Positions 49,298 to 61,210 of a stretch of DNA of 64,000 nt are shown here, piece by piece. Every line of letters begins with the position of its first letter. Position 1 is the stretch's first letter. This DNA comes from Neckera pumila. Taxonomy: Eukaryota; Streptophyta; Bryopsida; Hypnales; Neckeraceae. Below the pieces are notes generated by a model that ran no database searches, was not told the DNA's origin, and worked only from the letters and a program-made list of their open reading frames with translations. The stretch spans positions 10,616,520 to 10,680,519 of the forward strand of contig OZ018409.1 in NCBI GenBank assembly GCA_963969595.1, written 5' to 3'. The position numbers were made by a program, and so were the translations under genes.

Positions 49298-50100
49298 CTT
49301 ATGTCTACCGGAGAACAAACATTCAGCAACGCCAGGAAAGCTGCACGCAAACCTCAAGACACCCGTTGACTGTGACGACCCGACCGTGTGATTCGGCAGT
49401 TTTTTAGCCATCACCCACGGCAAGGAGCCCAAATTTTCCAGGTGGATTGCCGCGTCATGCCGTGGCATCTGTGCAAGATCGATGATCAGTGTTAAATACG
49501 ACGTAAGTAATTTCCCTCACAGGACTGACTACCCGAAGTTTTCCAGAATTTAACGGAGGAATCAGAGAATATTGTGCAAATAGTGAGGGAATAAACTTCA
49601 TCAGCGTCACAAACTTTCCTATTGGCAACACTACTACTGTAATTGAACCAGGAACTGCAGATAAGAGGGCGGTACGTCGCAGATTCGCAGAGCAGCCGAG
49701 CAGGCCCGCCGCCAAGAACGACTGCCTCTACGCCAGTCCGATCCCCGACGTATGGAGCAGGACTAATGCCGACGAACGTTCCACTGAAAGTTCGAGGAAG
49801 CTTTAGGAATGGCCACCATCAGACCATCCCACCTGTGCAGTTTTTAAATTAAAGGAGAATCGTACCGGAATGTGCATTTGCAATTGCAATTGAAAAGTGC
49901 CGTACACTGCAAGTCTGGAACTAGTAACTACGTACTCACAACCGTCTGGCAGTGTTGCGGTACTCTCAGAATTAATTCGGTGGCTAGATCCCATCCGCAA
50001 TCGCTCAAACATTTTGCGAGTAATTTGAGTTAGTTTAATTTTTTGCAAAAGTGGACTTGCGTGTAATACTACTTGAGTTCTAGAGTGGCCGACCCCGAGC
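49298..50100. promoter_or_regulatory. upstream region of the cysteine synthase gene
   Basis: The sequence is less AT-rich than the repeats to the left and has no recognised coding exon. It probably includes the promoter and 5' leader of the plus-strand gene. Open frames on the minus strand here are not supported by any family. Confidence 0.35.
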
Positions 50101-52158
50101 ATGGCCATGGCTCCTGCCGCAGCGACTCTGCAATCTTGGAGTTTCGAACATCGGGCTGCTTCAATGAAGGAAACCATTTTCAGCACCGTTGATCAGGTAT
50201 TGAAATTCCTTTGGTGGAGTGCGGCAATTGATTCGATTGATAGAATAGGATTGAAGCCGTCAAGTTTTGATTGAGGGGTCTCTGAATGCGTTACCAGTCG
50301 AGGAAGTTTGTGGGTTCCTAGAATTAGCTAGGCTATTGGATTAACAGCTAATTTGTGTGGAACAATGCCTGGGTGGCGATCGCAGGTCATAGGCGGGACG
50401 CCTCTGGTGGAAGTGGCGAAAAGTACCAAAGCTGAAGTCGCGGTGGCGAGAGTTGTGGCGAAATTGGAGAATCTGCAGCCCGGCGGCTCCGTGAAAGATC
50501 GCATTGGGCTCGGGTACGTACTAGACAGAGTGACAAGCGGGTTGCAGCACGATTTTCTCAGTGAAATGGATCATGAAATTGTTCGATTGATTGGCACCGG
50601 TGGACTTAGTAAAAAGTTTCTAGTCCAAGGGTCTGATGTACACCTACTTGCATAATTTGGACTTCTGAAGCGGGTGAGAGGCTGGCCACATTGCAGGATG
50701 GTATTGGATGCGGAGGAGAAGGGGCTCATAACGCCAGGCAAGACCGTGTTGATCGAACCCACGAGCGGCAACACGGGTGTGGCGTTGGCCATGGTGGCCC
50801 GCAAGAGAGGCTACAAGGTCATAGTCGTCATGCCCAGCTCCATGTCCTTGGAACGCCGCATGATCCTCCGGGCTCTGGACGCCGAAATCGTTCTCTCAGG
50901 TCAGTGAGAACTCGACGCTATCATAACTCTCTCTTATGTCTGCTTTGGTTGGAAGGGGTACAGATGCTTGAAATGCTTGCAATGGAAGAAAGATTAACAA
51001 CTGTAATTAAATAATGCGGCGTCAGCTAGTTTTACTAGATTTGGTGTGGGATCACTGAGTTTCGCCAATTGATGGTTCTTTCGACAGAGGCATCCGGTGG
51101 ATTCGCGGAAGGTTTGAAGGTCGCGCAGGAGCTTCTTGCGAAGACTCCCAACTCGCACATGCTTAGCCAATTCACGAACCCAGCAAATCCCGACACTCAC
51201 TTCCGCTCAACTGGTAAGCTGCCACCACCGCTACTGCTTTTCATTCACCAAAGATCATCAACGTGATGACCCTGTGATGCGTAGATTCGAAGTGTCTCGT
51301 TGATGCAGGCTGATGTTTCGACTGCAGGGCCGGAGATTTGGAACGCAACAGCAGGGAAGGTTGACATTTTCGTGTCGGGAGTGGGCACGGGCGGGACCAT
51401 AACGGGCACTGGACGCTACCTCAAAAGCAAAAACCCTGCAGTCCAAATTGTGGCAGTGGAGCCAGCGGAGAGTGCCGTCATTTCAGGTCCACTAGTAACT
51501 TCCTCGCGCGACCATAACCTTACAGTTCAAATCCGAAATCAGCTGATATTCAAAGTTCTTTTTTTGTCACTCTTAAAGTTCTGTTCGAAACATATGGAAC
51601 TTCCACCTCGATGATGATGATGATGGTGTATTCTAGGATTGAAGCTGACAGACCAGTCTATTGCGTGATGTGCAGGAGGCAAGCCAGGTCCGCACAAGAT
51701 CATGGGCATCGGAGCAGGGTTTATTCCCGACACTCTGGACGTGACTGTCTTAGACCGAGTGATAGCAGTGCACAGTGATGAGGCCGTCGAGATGGCTCGC
51801 AGGCTGCACACTGAAGATGGTCTGCTCGTGGGCCTCTCTTCTGGTGCTGCTTTTGCCGCAGCTCTCAAGGTTTGATCCCTTTCTCCCTCGTCATTCCTAC
51901 ACTAGCGCAGAGCTCCTCCAATGCTCTTCTAGGGTTCTCAAGTTCCTGGTCTTACTGCTGGGCAATTTCTAATAGGATCAATCGTGCTCTCCTGTTTTCG
52001 AGCAGATTGCCAAGGAGCCAGCGAATGCTGGAAAACTCATCGTGGTGGTGCTACCCAGTGGAGCGGAGCGGTATCTTTCCACGGTCCTCTTTGAGGAGAT
52101 CAAACATGAGTGTGAAACGATGGCTTGTACAAAGTCCACCGGCGGATTTGTTCCTTGA
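50101..52158 (+). CDS. OASTL: cysteine synthase, O-acetylserine (thiol) lyase
   Basis: This PLP enzyme makes cysteine from O-acetylserine and sulfide, the last step of sulfur assimilation. Exons: 50101-50196, 50386-50513, 50697-50899, 51088-51213, 51328-51486, 51676-51869, 52006-52158. Phases agree throughout, giving 352 aa. Landmarks in order are [18 protein letters not shown] (the Lys binds PLP), [64 protein letters not shown] (phosphate loop), [25 protein letters not shown] and the [10 protein letters not shown] end. The N-terminus before IGGTP is only about 33 residues and is weakly basic ([17 protein letters not shown]), so the location (cytosol or organelle) is open. A beta-cyanoalanine synthase role is possible, since the families share these motifs. 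Confidence 0.95.
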
Positions 52159-53569
52159 AGACCACAAGCGTGCATCTTGGACAGTACACTCCGTTTGATA
52201 TTTCTTCATATCTTTGCTGCTCTGGTTCCCAGAATTCGAATCTAGCGGAGGTCCATATGAAGTTTCTCTTATTTTGTTCCTCATGATGACTATCTTCCGA
52301 CTCAGGTGATGTCTCACGGATCTTCAAAATAGATGGAGAATTTCTCCATCAGCAGACAGCATACCGAGTAGTTTTTGGGTGAAACAAACCTACTGGACCT
52401 GCTCATTTCAGTAGCGATACAGGTCAGTAAAAAAAACAGACTCTTAGCGAGAAATGAGTATTTCAGGATTGAAATACAGCCAGCCAGAGTGGTGCAGTAT
52501 CTTAGAGGTGATAAAAGAGCGATCTAAGCTTATCCCCTGAAAGTTTGCACAGCCCCATCTGTAACTCTTCAATAATGTGGTCTCTGAATCTCGGATTCAG
52601 CTCTCCCTATATATCTGAGCAGTCTATGGCAATTCCCCGAGTGATCAACATTTTAATTCGTGTGACTCGCTTCAGTTGCCGAGGAGTGGAAATAGGCATC
52701 AGTTCTACTGCGTGAATGATTACATGCATGTCCAAATGATCTCACCAAATGTGAACCAAAGAGCTTCCCGGCTGCAAACTCTTTCCGACTACGCAGGGCT
52801 CCGTCAAACTCTCAATCATATCGTGTAACAGCGATTGCAACAACGTTTGAACAGGGAAACACAATAACATTCCACAATTGGCATTCAACTTTGGTACGTG
52901 AACAACGTTTTTGAACATGTTTGGTGAAAAATGATGAGTGTTTTACTGAAGTTCGTTCCATCGTTTTAATTTTGTCTGAAGAGACGAACATTAATATCCT
53001 CTTCCAAAACGTCGCTACAGTGTTGCTACCCTGCCCACCCTCCCACCAAATAGTGAAATTTTAATTCGTGTGACTTGCATCCCAAGCGACAGTGCTAAAT
53101 TAAGGTAATTAGTTAATATAATCAGGTGTTACCATATGACATGCATTCATAAAGTTTCTCACCATTAACCTCGCCATTAACCCTGTAAGGGCACGCTGGT
53201 CTCCACGGAAATCATCCTTTTTTTTTCTTTTTTTTAAACACATGGACAGTTCCCTTTGCAATAAGGAACAATATAGAGAACTAGAGGATGAGCCCTGGCG
53301 AACCTTTTATACTTTTCTGACAGCTAAGCAGGAGGTCACAACCTCGCAATAACAGAAACCAAGACGGGAACCCAACACTAGAAAGCATCTTTTTTGATAC
53401 AATGTGCATCATCTACTTTAAGAAAACCAAAAGTACTCATTTGAGGTCAAACTACTGTACAAGGCCTCTAGGCTTTTTGTACAAAATTCCAAGGATGAAC
53501 AATCGTACTTCTGTCCTATATGCAAAGATTCTTTGTCATTCATAAGACACTTGGTATCCGCAACAATGT
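52159..53569. other. 3' flank of cysteine synthase and spacer
   Basis: The first few hundred bases probably include the 3' untranslated region. No further gene is recognised. Confidence 0.45.
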
Positions 53570-56303
53570 TATAGGGTTAAGACTTGGAGGATGTTGAGGC
53601 CAAAAGTGATAAGTGGACAACTTCATTGATTACTACAAAAGCAAAGAAAGTACCTTTTTGTAAAGATAGAAAAACACATTAGCTTTCTAGGAGTATAATT
53701 TTTATTTCAATTAGGGCCCAAAAGCAAAAATTATGACACAATGAATTCAAAGTTTAGCTAGGTGGGCAGAAAATAAAGCAATAAAATTTAAAATACAATT
53801 TTTAAACCCCTAAAGTCTCACAGTTCCTATAGAAGACTCTTGGTATTTTAGATAGGCTTATGTAACCTCAATTTTTGCAATGATTTTTGAATTTTATTTT
53901 GGAAGATAGGAAATTACATGAGCTTTCTGGAAATATAATTTTTTTTATTTCAATTGGTATCCGGAGGCAAAAGTGATGCCACCGTAAGTCCAAAAAGTAG
54001 TTTAACCTAGAACAATCCAAAAAAATAAAAAAATGAAATATTAAATTTTTAATTTTTTTTTTTCAAAGATTACGTTCTTGCCTATATGTGAAGCTTTGAT
54101 TTATTCTATTTGGACTAGTGATGAGAGAGTTATGGACAATCTTGTTTCTTAGGCAACTTAAGCATTGTCTTGACAAAATAACTTATAGATTTCATTTTGA
54201 AATGCAATTTTCAAAACAATTCAAGTTTTTTTATTAGACAAGGTTAATCTCTAAAATACCAAGGCATTTTTTGGCTCCAAAACCACTCAAAATTGCTATG
54301 TCTACTGCAATCATCCAAGAAACAAAAAAAAATGTATTAATAAAAATCTAACCATAGGATCTTCTACATCACTTGTCTCAAATCATGTAGTAAGAATTTC
54401 ATGAAGATTGATTGTACTGATTGGAAGATATTAGCACTTGAAGTTGGAAAAATAGTTATAACATTTAGTAGCTCTACAATGATGGTGTGGTATATTCCAC
54501 ACACCAACACTGTTTCATCAATAGTTACTGATGAACTAGATAGGTGGAGGACATAGAGGCATACAATTACTATAGAACCAAGACAACATCAACACAAGCT
54601 ACTGAATGTTATGATTTTTTTTGAATGTTGGCATGCAATTTCAAATGACTTAATTCCATTTGTGGAATTTTTTGCACTATGGACCATAAATTTAAAAAAT
54701 TGGGATGAAAATAGAAGAATTTTTTTTCTTCAAAATATCAAAACTTGACTATCACATATAAGAAAATTATTTAGTAGAAGTAGGTTCAAAATTGAACAAA
54801 ACACTAAATTATTAATAGGTCTAAGATTGAATTGAAAAATCATAATTCCAACGGTGAGACTCTTTTGACAAACAAATTTCACCCTATCAAAAGAAAATTG
54901 AAAGAAAATTGAAAAGTGCATTTAAAAATGAATTTTATAGGTTGTTTTTGGAGAAGATGCGTAGATTGCCCGATAAACGAGATTGTCCATAACTTTCTCA
55001 TTATTAGTTCAAATAGAATGAATCAAAGCCTCAAACATAGACAAAAACATAATCTTTCAAAAAAAAATTAAAAATAAAAAAAATTTCATTTTTTTGTGTT
55101 TTTTTTGTTTCTTTCTACTTGAAAAATTGCTTTTAATACTTTGGATGGCATAACTTTTGCTCCCAGGCACCGATTGAAAAAAAATCATATTCTTAAAAAG
55201 CTAATGTAATTCCCTATGTTCAAAAAAAGTTTCAAAAAATTAGGTCAAAATTTGAGGTCGCACAAGCCTACCCAAAATCCCAAATATACCCTCGAGGGGA
55301 CTTTGGTACTTTAGGGGTCAAGTTTGCTTGCTAAAACAATGTCACCATTGGAAATATTGTGTTTCAATTCCATCTTAAAGATATCAACCATTAATTTTTT
55401 GTTCAATCTAGTACCTACTTCTATTGATATTTTTTTAAGAATAAAAAACCAAATGTGTTTTTCTTTAATTTTTTTTCTGAAACTCTCAATTCAATTCTTA
55501 ACATAAAAATTTGAAATTTGAATCAATAGTGCAAAAATTTGAAGTTAAGAAGATTCAAAGCCAAAACATCTAGCTGAGCAAGGTGCAAGAAACTTGTTTT
55601 GTTCACATTAATTCAAATATCTTTCAGTCTACAATGTCAAAGTTTTTGAAATTTCTTTCATATTTTTATAATAGTCTAATATAAGACTCTATGATTAGAT
55701 ATGAAAAAAAATAGTTAAATTTTTTTTGCTCTTTGCAATGGAATTGGCAATTACTTTAGAGTTCTTTGATGGAAAAAAGACCTTGGAACTTTTGGGTTTA
55801 AATTTGTTTCTCATAGATTGCATTTTTAATCTACAAAGAAAGCTTTTATTCATTCTATTTGGATTTGTTGTGTGAATGCTATGGACAATCTTGTTTTTTG
55901 GGCAATCAAGCATCCTCTTGAAAAAATTACTCATAGTAATCACTTTCAAATTCAGTTTTTTAAATTTCCCCCCAAAAAATTCTCACAAAGTTAAAATCTC
56001 TTGCTAAACAATTTCACCATTGAAATTAGTTTTTAATTTGAAGTTAAAAAGAGATTCACAACCAATCTAGTCGAGCAAGGTGTAAGAAATACTTATTTTA
56101 TTTACTTTAAATGAAAGTACCTTTCAATCTATATAGTAGAAGGTTTTGAAATTTCTTCCACACATTTTTATACTAGTCTAGTACAAGGGCCCATGGTTAA
56201 ATATGAAAAATAATGTTTTAAAAAGACTTTTTCTCTTTGTAATAGAAATGTTAGTTTTGAGTAGTTTTTGATGGAAAAAAGACCTAGGGATTATAGGGGC
56301 TAA
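53570..56303. mobile_element. nested cluster of TTAA-family transposon copies
   Basis: A partial plus-oriented copy (about 53570-53800) precedes an outer copy beginning TTAAACCCCTAAAG at 53802. The outer copy is interrupted at 54245 by a reverse-oriented copy (54245-55321, starting TTAA and ending TTTAGGGG then TCAA), then resumes at about 55316 (CTTGCTAAAACAATxTxACCATTGG) and ends near 55803. Another partial copy continues to about 56303 (ATTATAGGGGCTAA). None has a transposase frame. Confidence 0.65.
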
Positions 56304-57099
56304 AAAAAGTCTCTTCATCATTTTATGTGTTCTTAATTGACAACTCCAAATTCCAATTTTTAGCTTGAAAGTTACTTTTTGCAATTTAAAGATTCTAAAA
56401 TGGAAAAAAATAATCATTTTAAAGACAAATTTTTAGGTCAAAATTAGTGTAGTCAATATATGGTGTTATATATTTATATGACAATATGACAAAAGCCATG
56501 AAATAAAGCCATGGCAAATAAAATCATGAAACGAAGCCTTGACTAAAGGCCATGAAATGAAGTTACAACTTAACCATAGAATTTTGAGATCAAACTACTA
56601 AAGCTATGAAATGAAGCCATGGCATGGGCATGGAACCAATAGAATTATGATGTCACATAATAACAACCATGAAATGAAGGCATGCAAGTGCTACCACAAC
56701 TATTGCTTCAAATAATTTGAGTGTTTCCTCACCCATATTTATATTATTTTAATGAAAATAAATTATAAGAAATAAACCAGACCTTTAAAAGTTGAAGTGC
56801 TATTTTCAAGTGCAAATTAATTCATAATTTATCTTGTATTTTCAAATAATTTGTGTGCCCATTCACAATTTTATTTTTATAATTATTTTATATTTTAATA
56901 AAAAGAAGCTAGCGCTCTGCTACTCTTTGAGCTATTAGTAACACCTAACTGAAGCTTTAAATTTATAATTGGAGATGTTATAGTGTAAAATTTACCATGT
57001 AAAGTTACAAATATTCAATATTTTTGTGTGAAAATTAAAAATGTTAAGCTTTAGTGTAATCAATTTTAGAAAGAAATATGCCCACATTTTGAACTTCTA

Positions 57100-57910
57100 A
57101 ACTTCCAAGGCAATTGTTTTTGTCAAAAAATCATTCAAGACTGTCATTTTCGATGCAAAGAGTAAAATTTCTAAACATTTGATTTTTGGAATGTCCAAAT
57201 ATAGAATCTTCTACTAGACTTGTATAAAAATGCATGAGCAAGACTTTTTGCACTTTGAACTAGATTACAATTTTTTCAAATCCTTTTAACTTAAAAATTT
57301 TGCACTATAGATCTTGAATTTCAAAAATATTTTGTTGAAGGATTGAGTTGAAAATTTAAAAAAAAAATTCCATAAAAAAAACTTGGTTTCCATTCTTCAA
57401 GAATTATTAAGTAGAAGTAGGTATAGGATTGAAGGAAAAACTAAATTGATAATAGTTTTAAAACGGATTTGAAGGTAAACTTTGTGCAAATTTTTTACCT
57501 AAAAATTGTAAAAATTGAAATAGAAAATAGATCCAGTATGTTATTCTTCCAAGAAGATGGTATGACTACCTGCAAATACCAAATGCTTTATAAATTTCAC
57601 AATACTAATCCAAATGAAATGAATTAATATTTTTATATATAGACAAAATATAATTTGTAAGAAATAAGTTATTAAAAATTTTATTTCAAATATTTCTGAT
57701 TTATTTTGTTATCCAAACTCAATTATTATTAGTTTTGTGAGGCATAACTTTTCTCCTAGGTATAGATAAGAAAATTATAATCTCTAAAAGATAGTATGTT
57801 TTCCTTTCTTTTTTTAAATTCTAAAAATCAAGCCAAAAAATTGAGATCATATAGGCCTCACCAAACCTTTACTTGTTTCTTAAAGGATACTTGGAGCTTT
57901 AGGAGTTATG
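57100..57910 (-). mobile_element. degenerate reverse-oriented TTAA-family copy
   Basis: Read on the minus strand, this stretch follows the order of copy 1, from AACTCCTAAAGCTCCAAG through a CTxxGAGGxxAAGTTATGCC-like block to GACAGTCTTGAATGATTTTT and CCTTGGAAG. The ends are eroded and the limits approximate. Confidence 0.5.
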
Positions 57911-60813
57911 GGATTAATCAAATAAAATGAATCAAAGTTTTAGAATAAATGTCAATCCATCCAATAAAATAAAAAAAATATTGAATTTTTAAGAGTAAAT
58001 TTACTAAAATGCCTACATTGAGATGGAAATTGAAATAATTTTATTATAATTTTTGCAATAATTACCTTTCAAATGATTTTGTTTAGAATTGTTAAAAAAA
58101 CTATTGTATATGACATAGAGTTTTGCGTTTACTTTGTACTTGTTTGCATTTGTTGTTCCATTGTATACTTATTCTTTAGAGGAAGGTGATGTGTTTCAAG
58201 GACCTCTCTTTTTAGGTTCCTACATTTGTATAAGGATTGAATTTCTGACTCTAAAGTCTTGTCAGGATTGAATTTCTGACTCTAAACTCTAAACAATTGC
58301 CAAAACCTTCAATCTATAATGGCCATCACTACTAGCACAAAGAGCAACAAATCTCTAATTTTCATTGGGGATTGCTTATAGATTGAAAGTGATTTTTGGA
58401 AAATGAGAAAAATTTATGAAATGTGCAAAATAGTGCTTATTATGTACCTCAGTTATGAATCTTGAGTAATTTGGAGGTATTATATATGGATTAGGGCCAA
58501 AAATAATCCTTCTTAGAGGTAGGGGATGGAAATAGATTAAGACAAGTATTTCTTGTAATCATTTAAAATATAATAACTTCTAACTAGAAATATAACAATT
58601 TAAACACAATTGTCAACAATTCTAAGAAAATCCAGTGGAATTTAGATTATCAAAAAATCATTGACAACAATAATATATTAGTTTTTTCATACTTCATTGG
58701 CAAGTGCATTAGTTTGGTAAACAACAAATTTCTTTTGAGATGGATTTTTTCTACTTATAAACTGAAGCATTAACCGCACCCACACATTTCTTGATTTCTT
58801 GAGTGGCACTTCTTGATTATTGTATTCTAGTTTTAGCCATGTAGATATATGAAAAAAAATGATTAAAGAAATTGCATGAATCTTAAGAATATTATTCAAT
58901 TTCCTATGCAACTTTACAATCAAAGTTTGAACCATTCTTCTTGAGGCAACTAGTTAGCAAAAGTTTAAAATTACTTGGCAAAATTTGTTGTGCCAGTCTC
59001 CACTAATTGAAGATATTTGAAATTGGAGATTTTAAAACTTCAAATGTCTTATACATTTTTTAGCATTTTTAAAAGATTCTTAGCAATGAAAGTCTATATG
59101 TAACTTAATGCATTGGAGGTGAAGGGACACATGAAAAGGCAAACAAAACCAAAGCCATTCATGTGACTTTAAAGTGACAACCTTGAAAAGACGAAAACAC
59201 AAAGCTTTATTATACTATGGCTTCAAAAAATTTGCTTCATAAAATGTTACAAGCATCAACCACAAAGGAAACCCATGGATACTCAATTTTTTCAAAAGGC
59301 ATAAATTAATTCTAATATAAAGGTTGACACTAAAATAAATCCCTTTTGACTATCTATAATACCGTACATGAAGGTCTCATCCTGCACCTAAGTGCCGAAA
59401 TAGTTTCTTTTTTATGCGTAAAGGGTTTTAGACAGTTGGATTTTTCTGCAATTTGGCGTCCAAATTTTTTTGTGATTAGCAACTTCTAGATTTTCTTGTT
59501 TTGGGAAACTTGTTCTGTGGGACTTAAGGCATGATGTAGGTTTTCAAAAATTTAGATAATATGGATGAAAATTTTCTGCAACATTTCAAACATTTCACTT
59601 GTAATATTCCAAACATTCAGACATTTCCAAAACTACTTAATCTATGTCCAAATCTCACCTTCATATAGGGTACATCCATTTTTTATTTTTTTTATTTTTT
59701 TCTACTTTCTAAAATTCTAAATAATCTCATTCATGGGTGTGGCCTATGTAGCTTTAACGTTTCAACCCAACCCCCCAACCCCCCCCCCCCCTCAAAAGCT
59801 GAGAAAATAATATATACAATATGAGTAATGAAAAAGGGAGGACCGTCCAAAGGCCCGCCAGTTTCCCCCCAACAAGGCTCGCCTCTTCCGCAAAATCAAA
59901 CGCAGCTTCTTCGTCATCGTCTTCGTCGGCGCCATCGCCACTGTCACTTGCTGTGCAAACCTCGCCTTCCCCACTTTCCCCTCGTTGCCAGTAGTCATCA
60001 GTCGGTGCCACTTCCTCGACTAAGCTTAACTTAGAGTGAGCATCTCCATTATTACACACATCCCTGTGCAATCTCTCCCAACCTTGAGCTGCGCACTGTT
60101 GGAACTGAAGTTGTCGCCTGGAATGGGACGCCCGATTGCAATCCAATTCCCGACTGTCTGCTGCCTTGCGTGTGCCGTAAGTCATTCTGCCGTCGGTGGG
60201 GTTTCTTTGGGTGTAGAAAACCTGAGTTGGGTTCTAATGGATGGATGGATGGATGGAAGATGATGATGATGCACGAATTTGAATCCTCGGATCGAGTGAG
60301 TGTGTAAATTGAGCTCAGGTTTTCTGAATTTCATCAGGTGTGGGAGTTGTGAGCTCATTGTCATTGTGTGTTGGAGGGGGGCTATGGGTATGGTCGGTTT
60401 GATGAGAGGATTTGAAGTGGATTCAAAGGCAAGTGTGGTTGTATGTTCTTGATGGATTGGGGTCTGGGAGCGACAAACGAGGTGGTGGAATGAGTAGTTC
60501 TTGACGTGATGATGTGGTGTTTTTGTGTGCAGGGAGCTTGAATCATTTCAGTCGGATTTCTTGGGATTTCGGGATTTTTTCTTTGCTGAAGTGTTGCGCG
60601 GTGTAGTCTTTTCTGGGTTGTTTTATTGGACCCGTGAGCTTGCATTTTGAGCCGGAATAATATTTCAAGGGATTCGTATTCCATTGCATTTTGGGGGTGA
60701 GGATCTTTTGGTTTTCTTGCAGCAGGAATTGAGCAGTATCATAGTGAGGCGGGGGGGGGGTTCATGGTTGGGAGCTTTCTAGAAGCATTCATTCGAAAGT
60801 GTCCGTCTCCGAA
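57911..60813. other. spacer, then promoter and 5' leader of the small-protein/BRO1 locus
   Basis: AT-rich without genes to about 59,750, then a C-run at 59,769-59,790 and a sharp change to GC-richer sequence. Between 59,820 and 60,030 all three plus frames are open for 45 codons or more (one Ser/Pro-rich, one hydrophobic, one Arg/His-rich), which makes a real upstream exon possible but undecidable. A GGAT run lies at 60,238-60,257 and a G-run at 60,749-60,760. Confidence 0.4.
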
Positions 60814-61189
60814 ATGAATTGGGGTGCTATCCGGATTATGATCGGAACCGTGGGCGGCGGATTGCTTGGGTTTTACGTAATGCACGAAATCGAAAACAAT
60901 CACAAGGCATGGAGACTTCTGTGTTTATCAATCTCCCTTCCGCTTTGTCTTTGAGAGTAGTTTGCTTGACGAATTGAGCTTATGTAGCTTTGCAGGATTT
61001 TTGTCCATCCGTTGGCTCGCACTTCTGTTATTGGAAGCTCTGGCTCATTTCCGGGTTTGACATGTTTGCAAATGCTCAAACGTGTGGTCCTTTGTATTGC
61101 AGGAGAAGATTAGGGCTGAAATCGCAAAGCTGCAACTGGAGGAAAGTCGGTTGGCGCAGGAATCCAAATCAGAGGGGCTTCCGAATTAG
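60814..61189 (+). CDS. 59-aa small membrane-anchored protein, upstream cistron
   Basis: Exon 1 is 60814-60906 and exon 2 is 61103-61189, both phase 0. The predicted protein starts MNWGAIRIMIGTVGGGLLGF, with a glycine-rich hydrophobic helix at about residues 6-24. A soluble amphipathic helix follows (EKIRAEIAKLQLEESRLAQE). This looks like a single-pass inner-membrane or organelle small protein; I cannot name it. The donor would be the rarer GC type (AAG then GCATGG). If the intron were not removed, the frame would end after 46 codons. The stop lies 21 nt before the BRO1 start codon, so both frames probably share one transcript. Alternatively it may be a long upstream ORF with no stable product. 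Confidence 0.6.
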
Positions 61190-61210
61190 TTTAGTATTTA
61201 GTCAGGGAAA

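Noticed and set aside
49803..50186. 127-codon minus-strand frame overlapping the cysteine synthase start
   Set aside because: It is the antisense shadow of exon 1 and its leader, with no recognised family.
59754..60185. 143-codon acidic minus-strand frame with a hydrophobic end
   Set aside because: It is opposite Ser/Arg-rich plus-strand frames, so its Asp/Glu run follows from their complement; no homology recognised.
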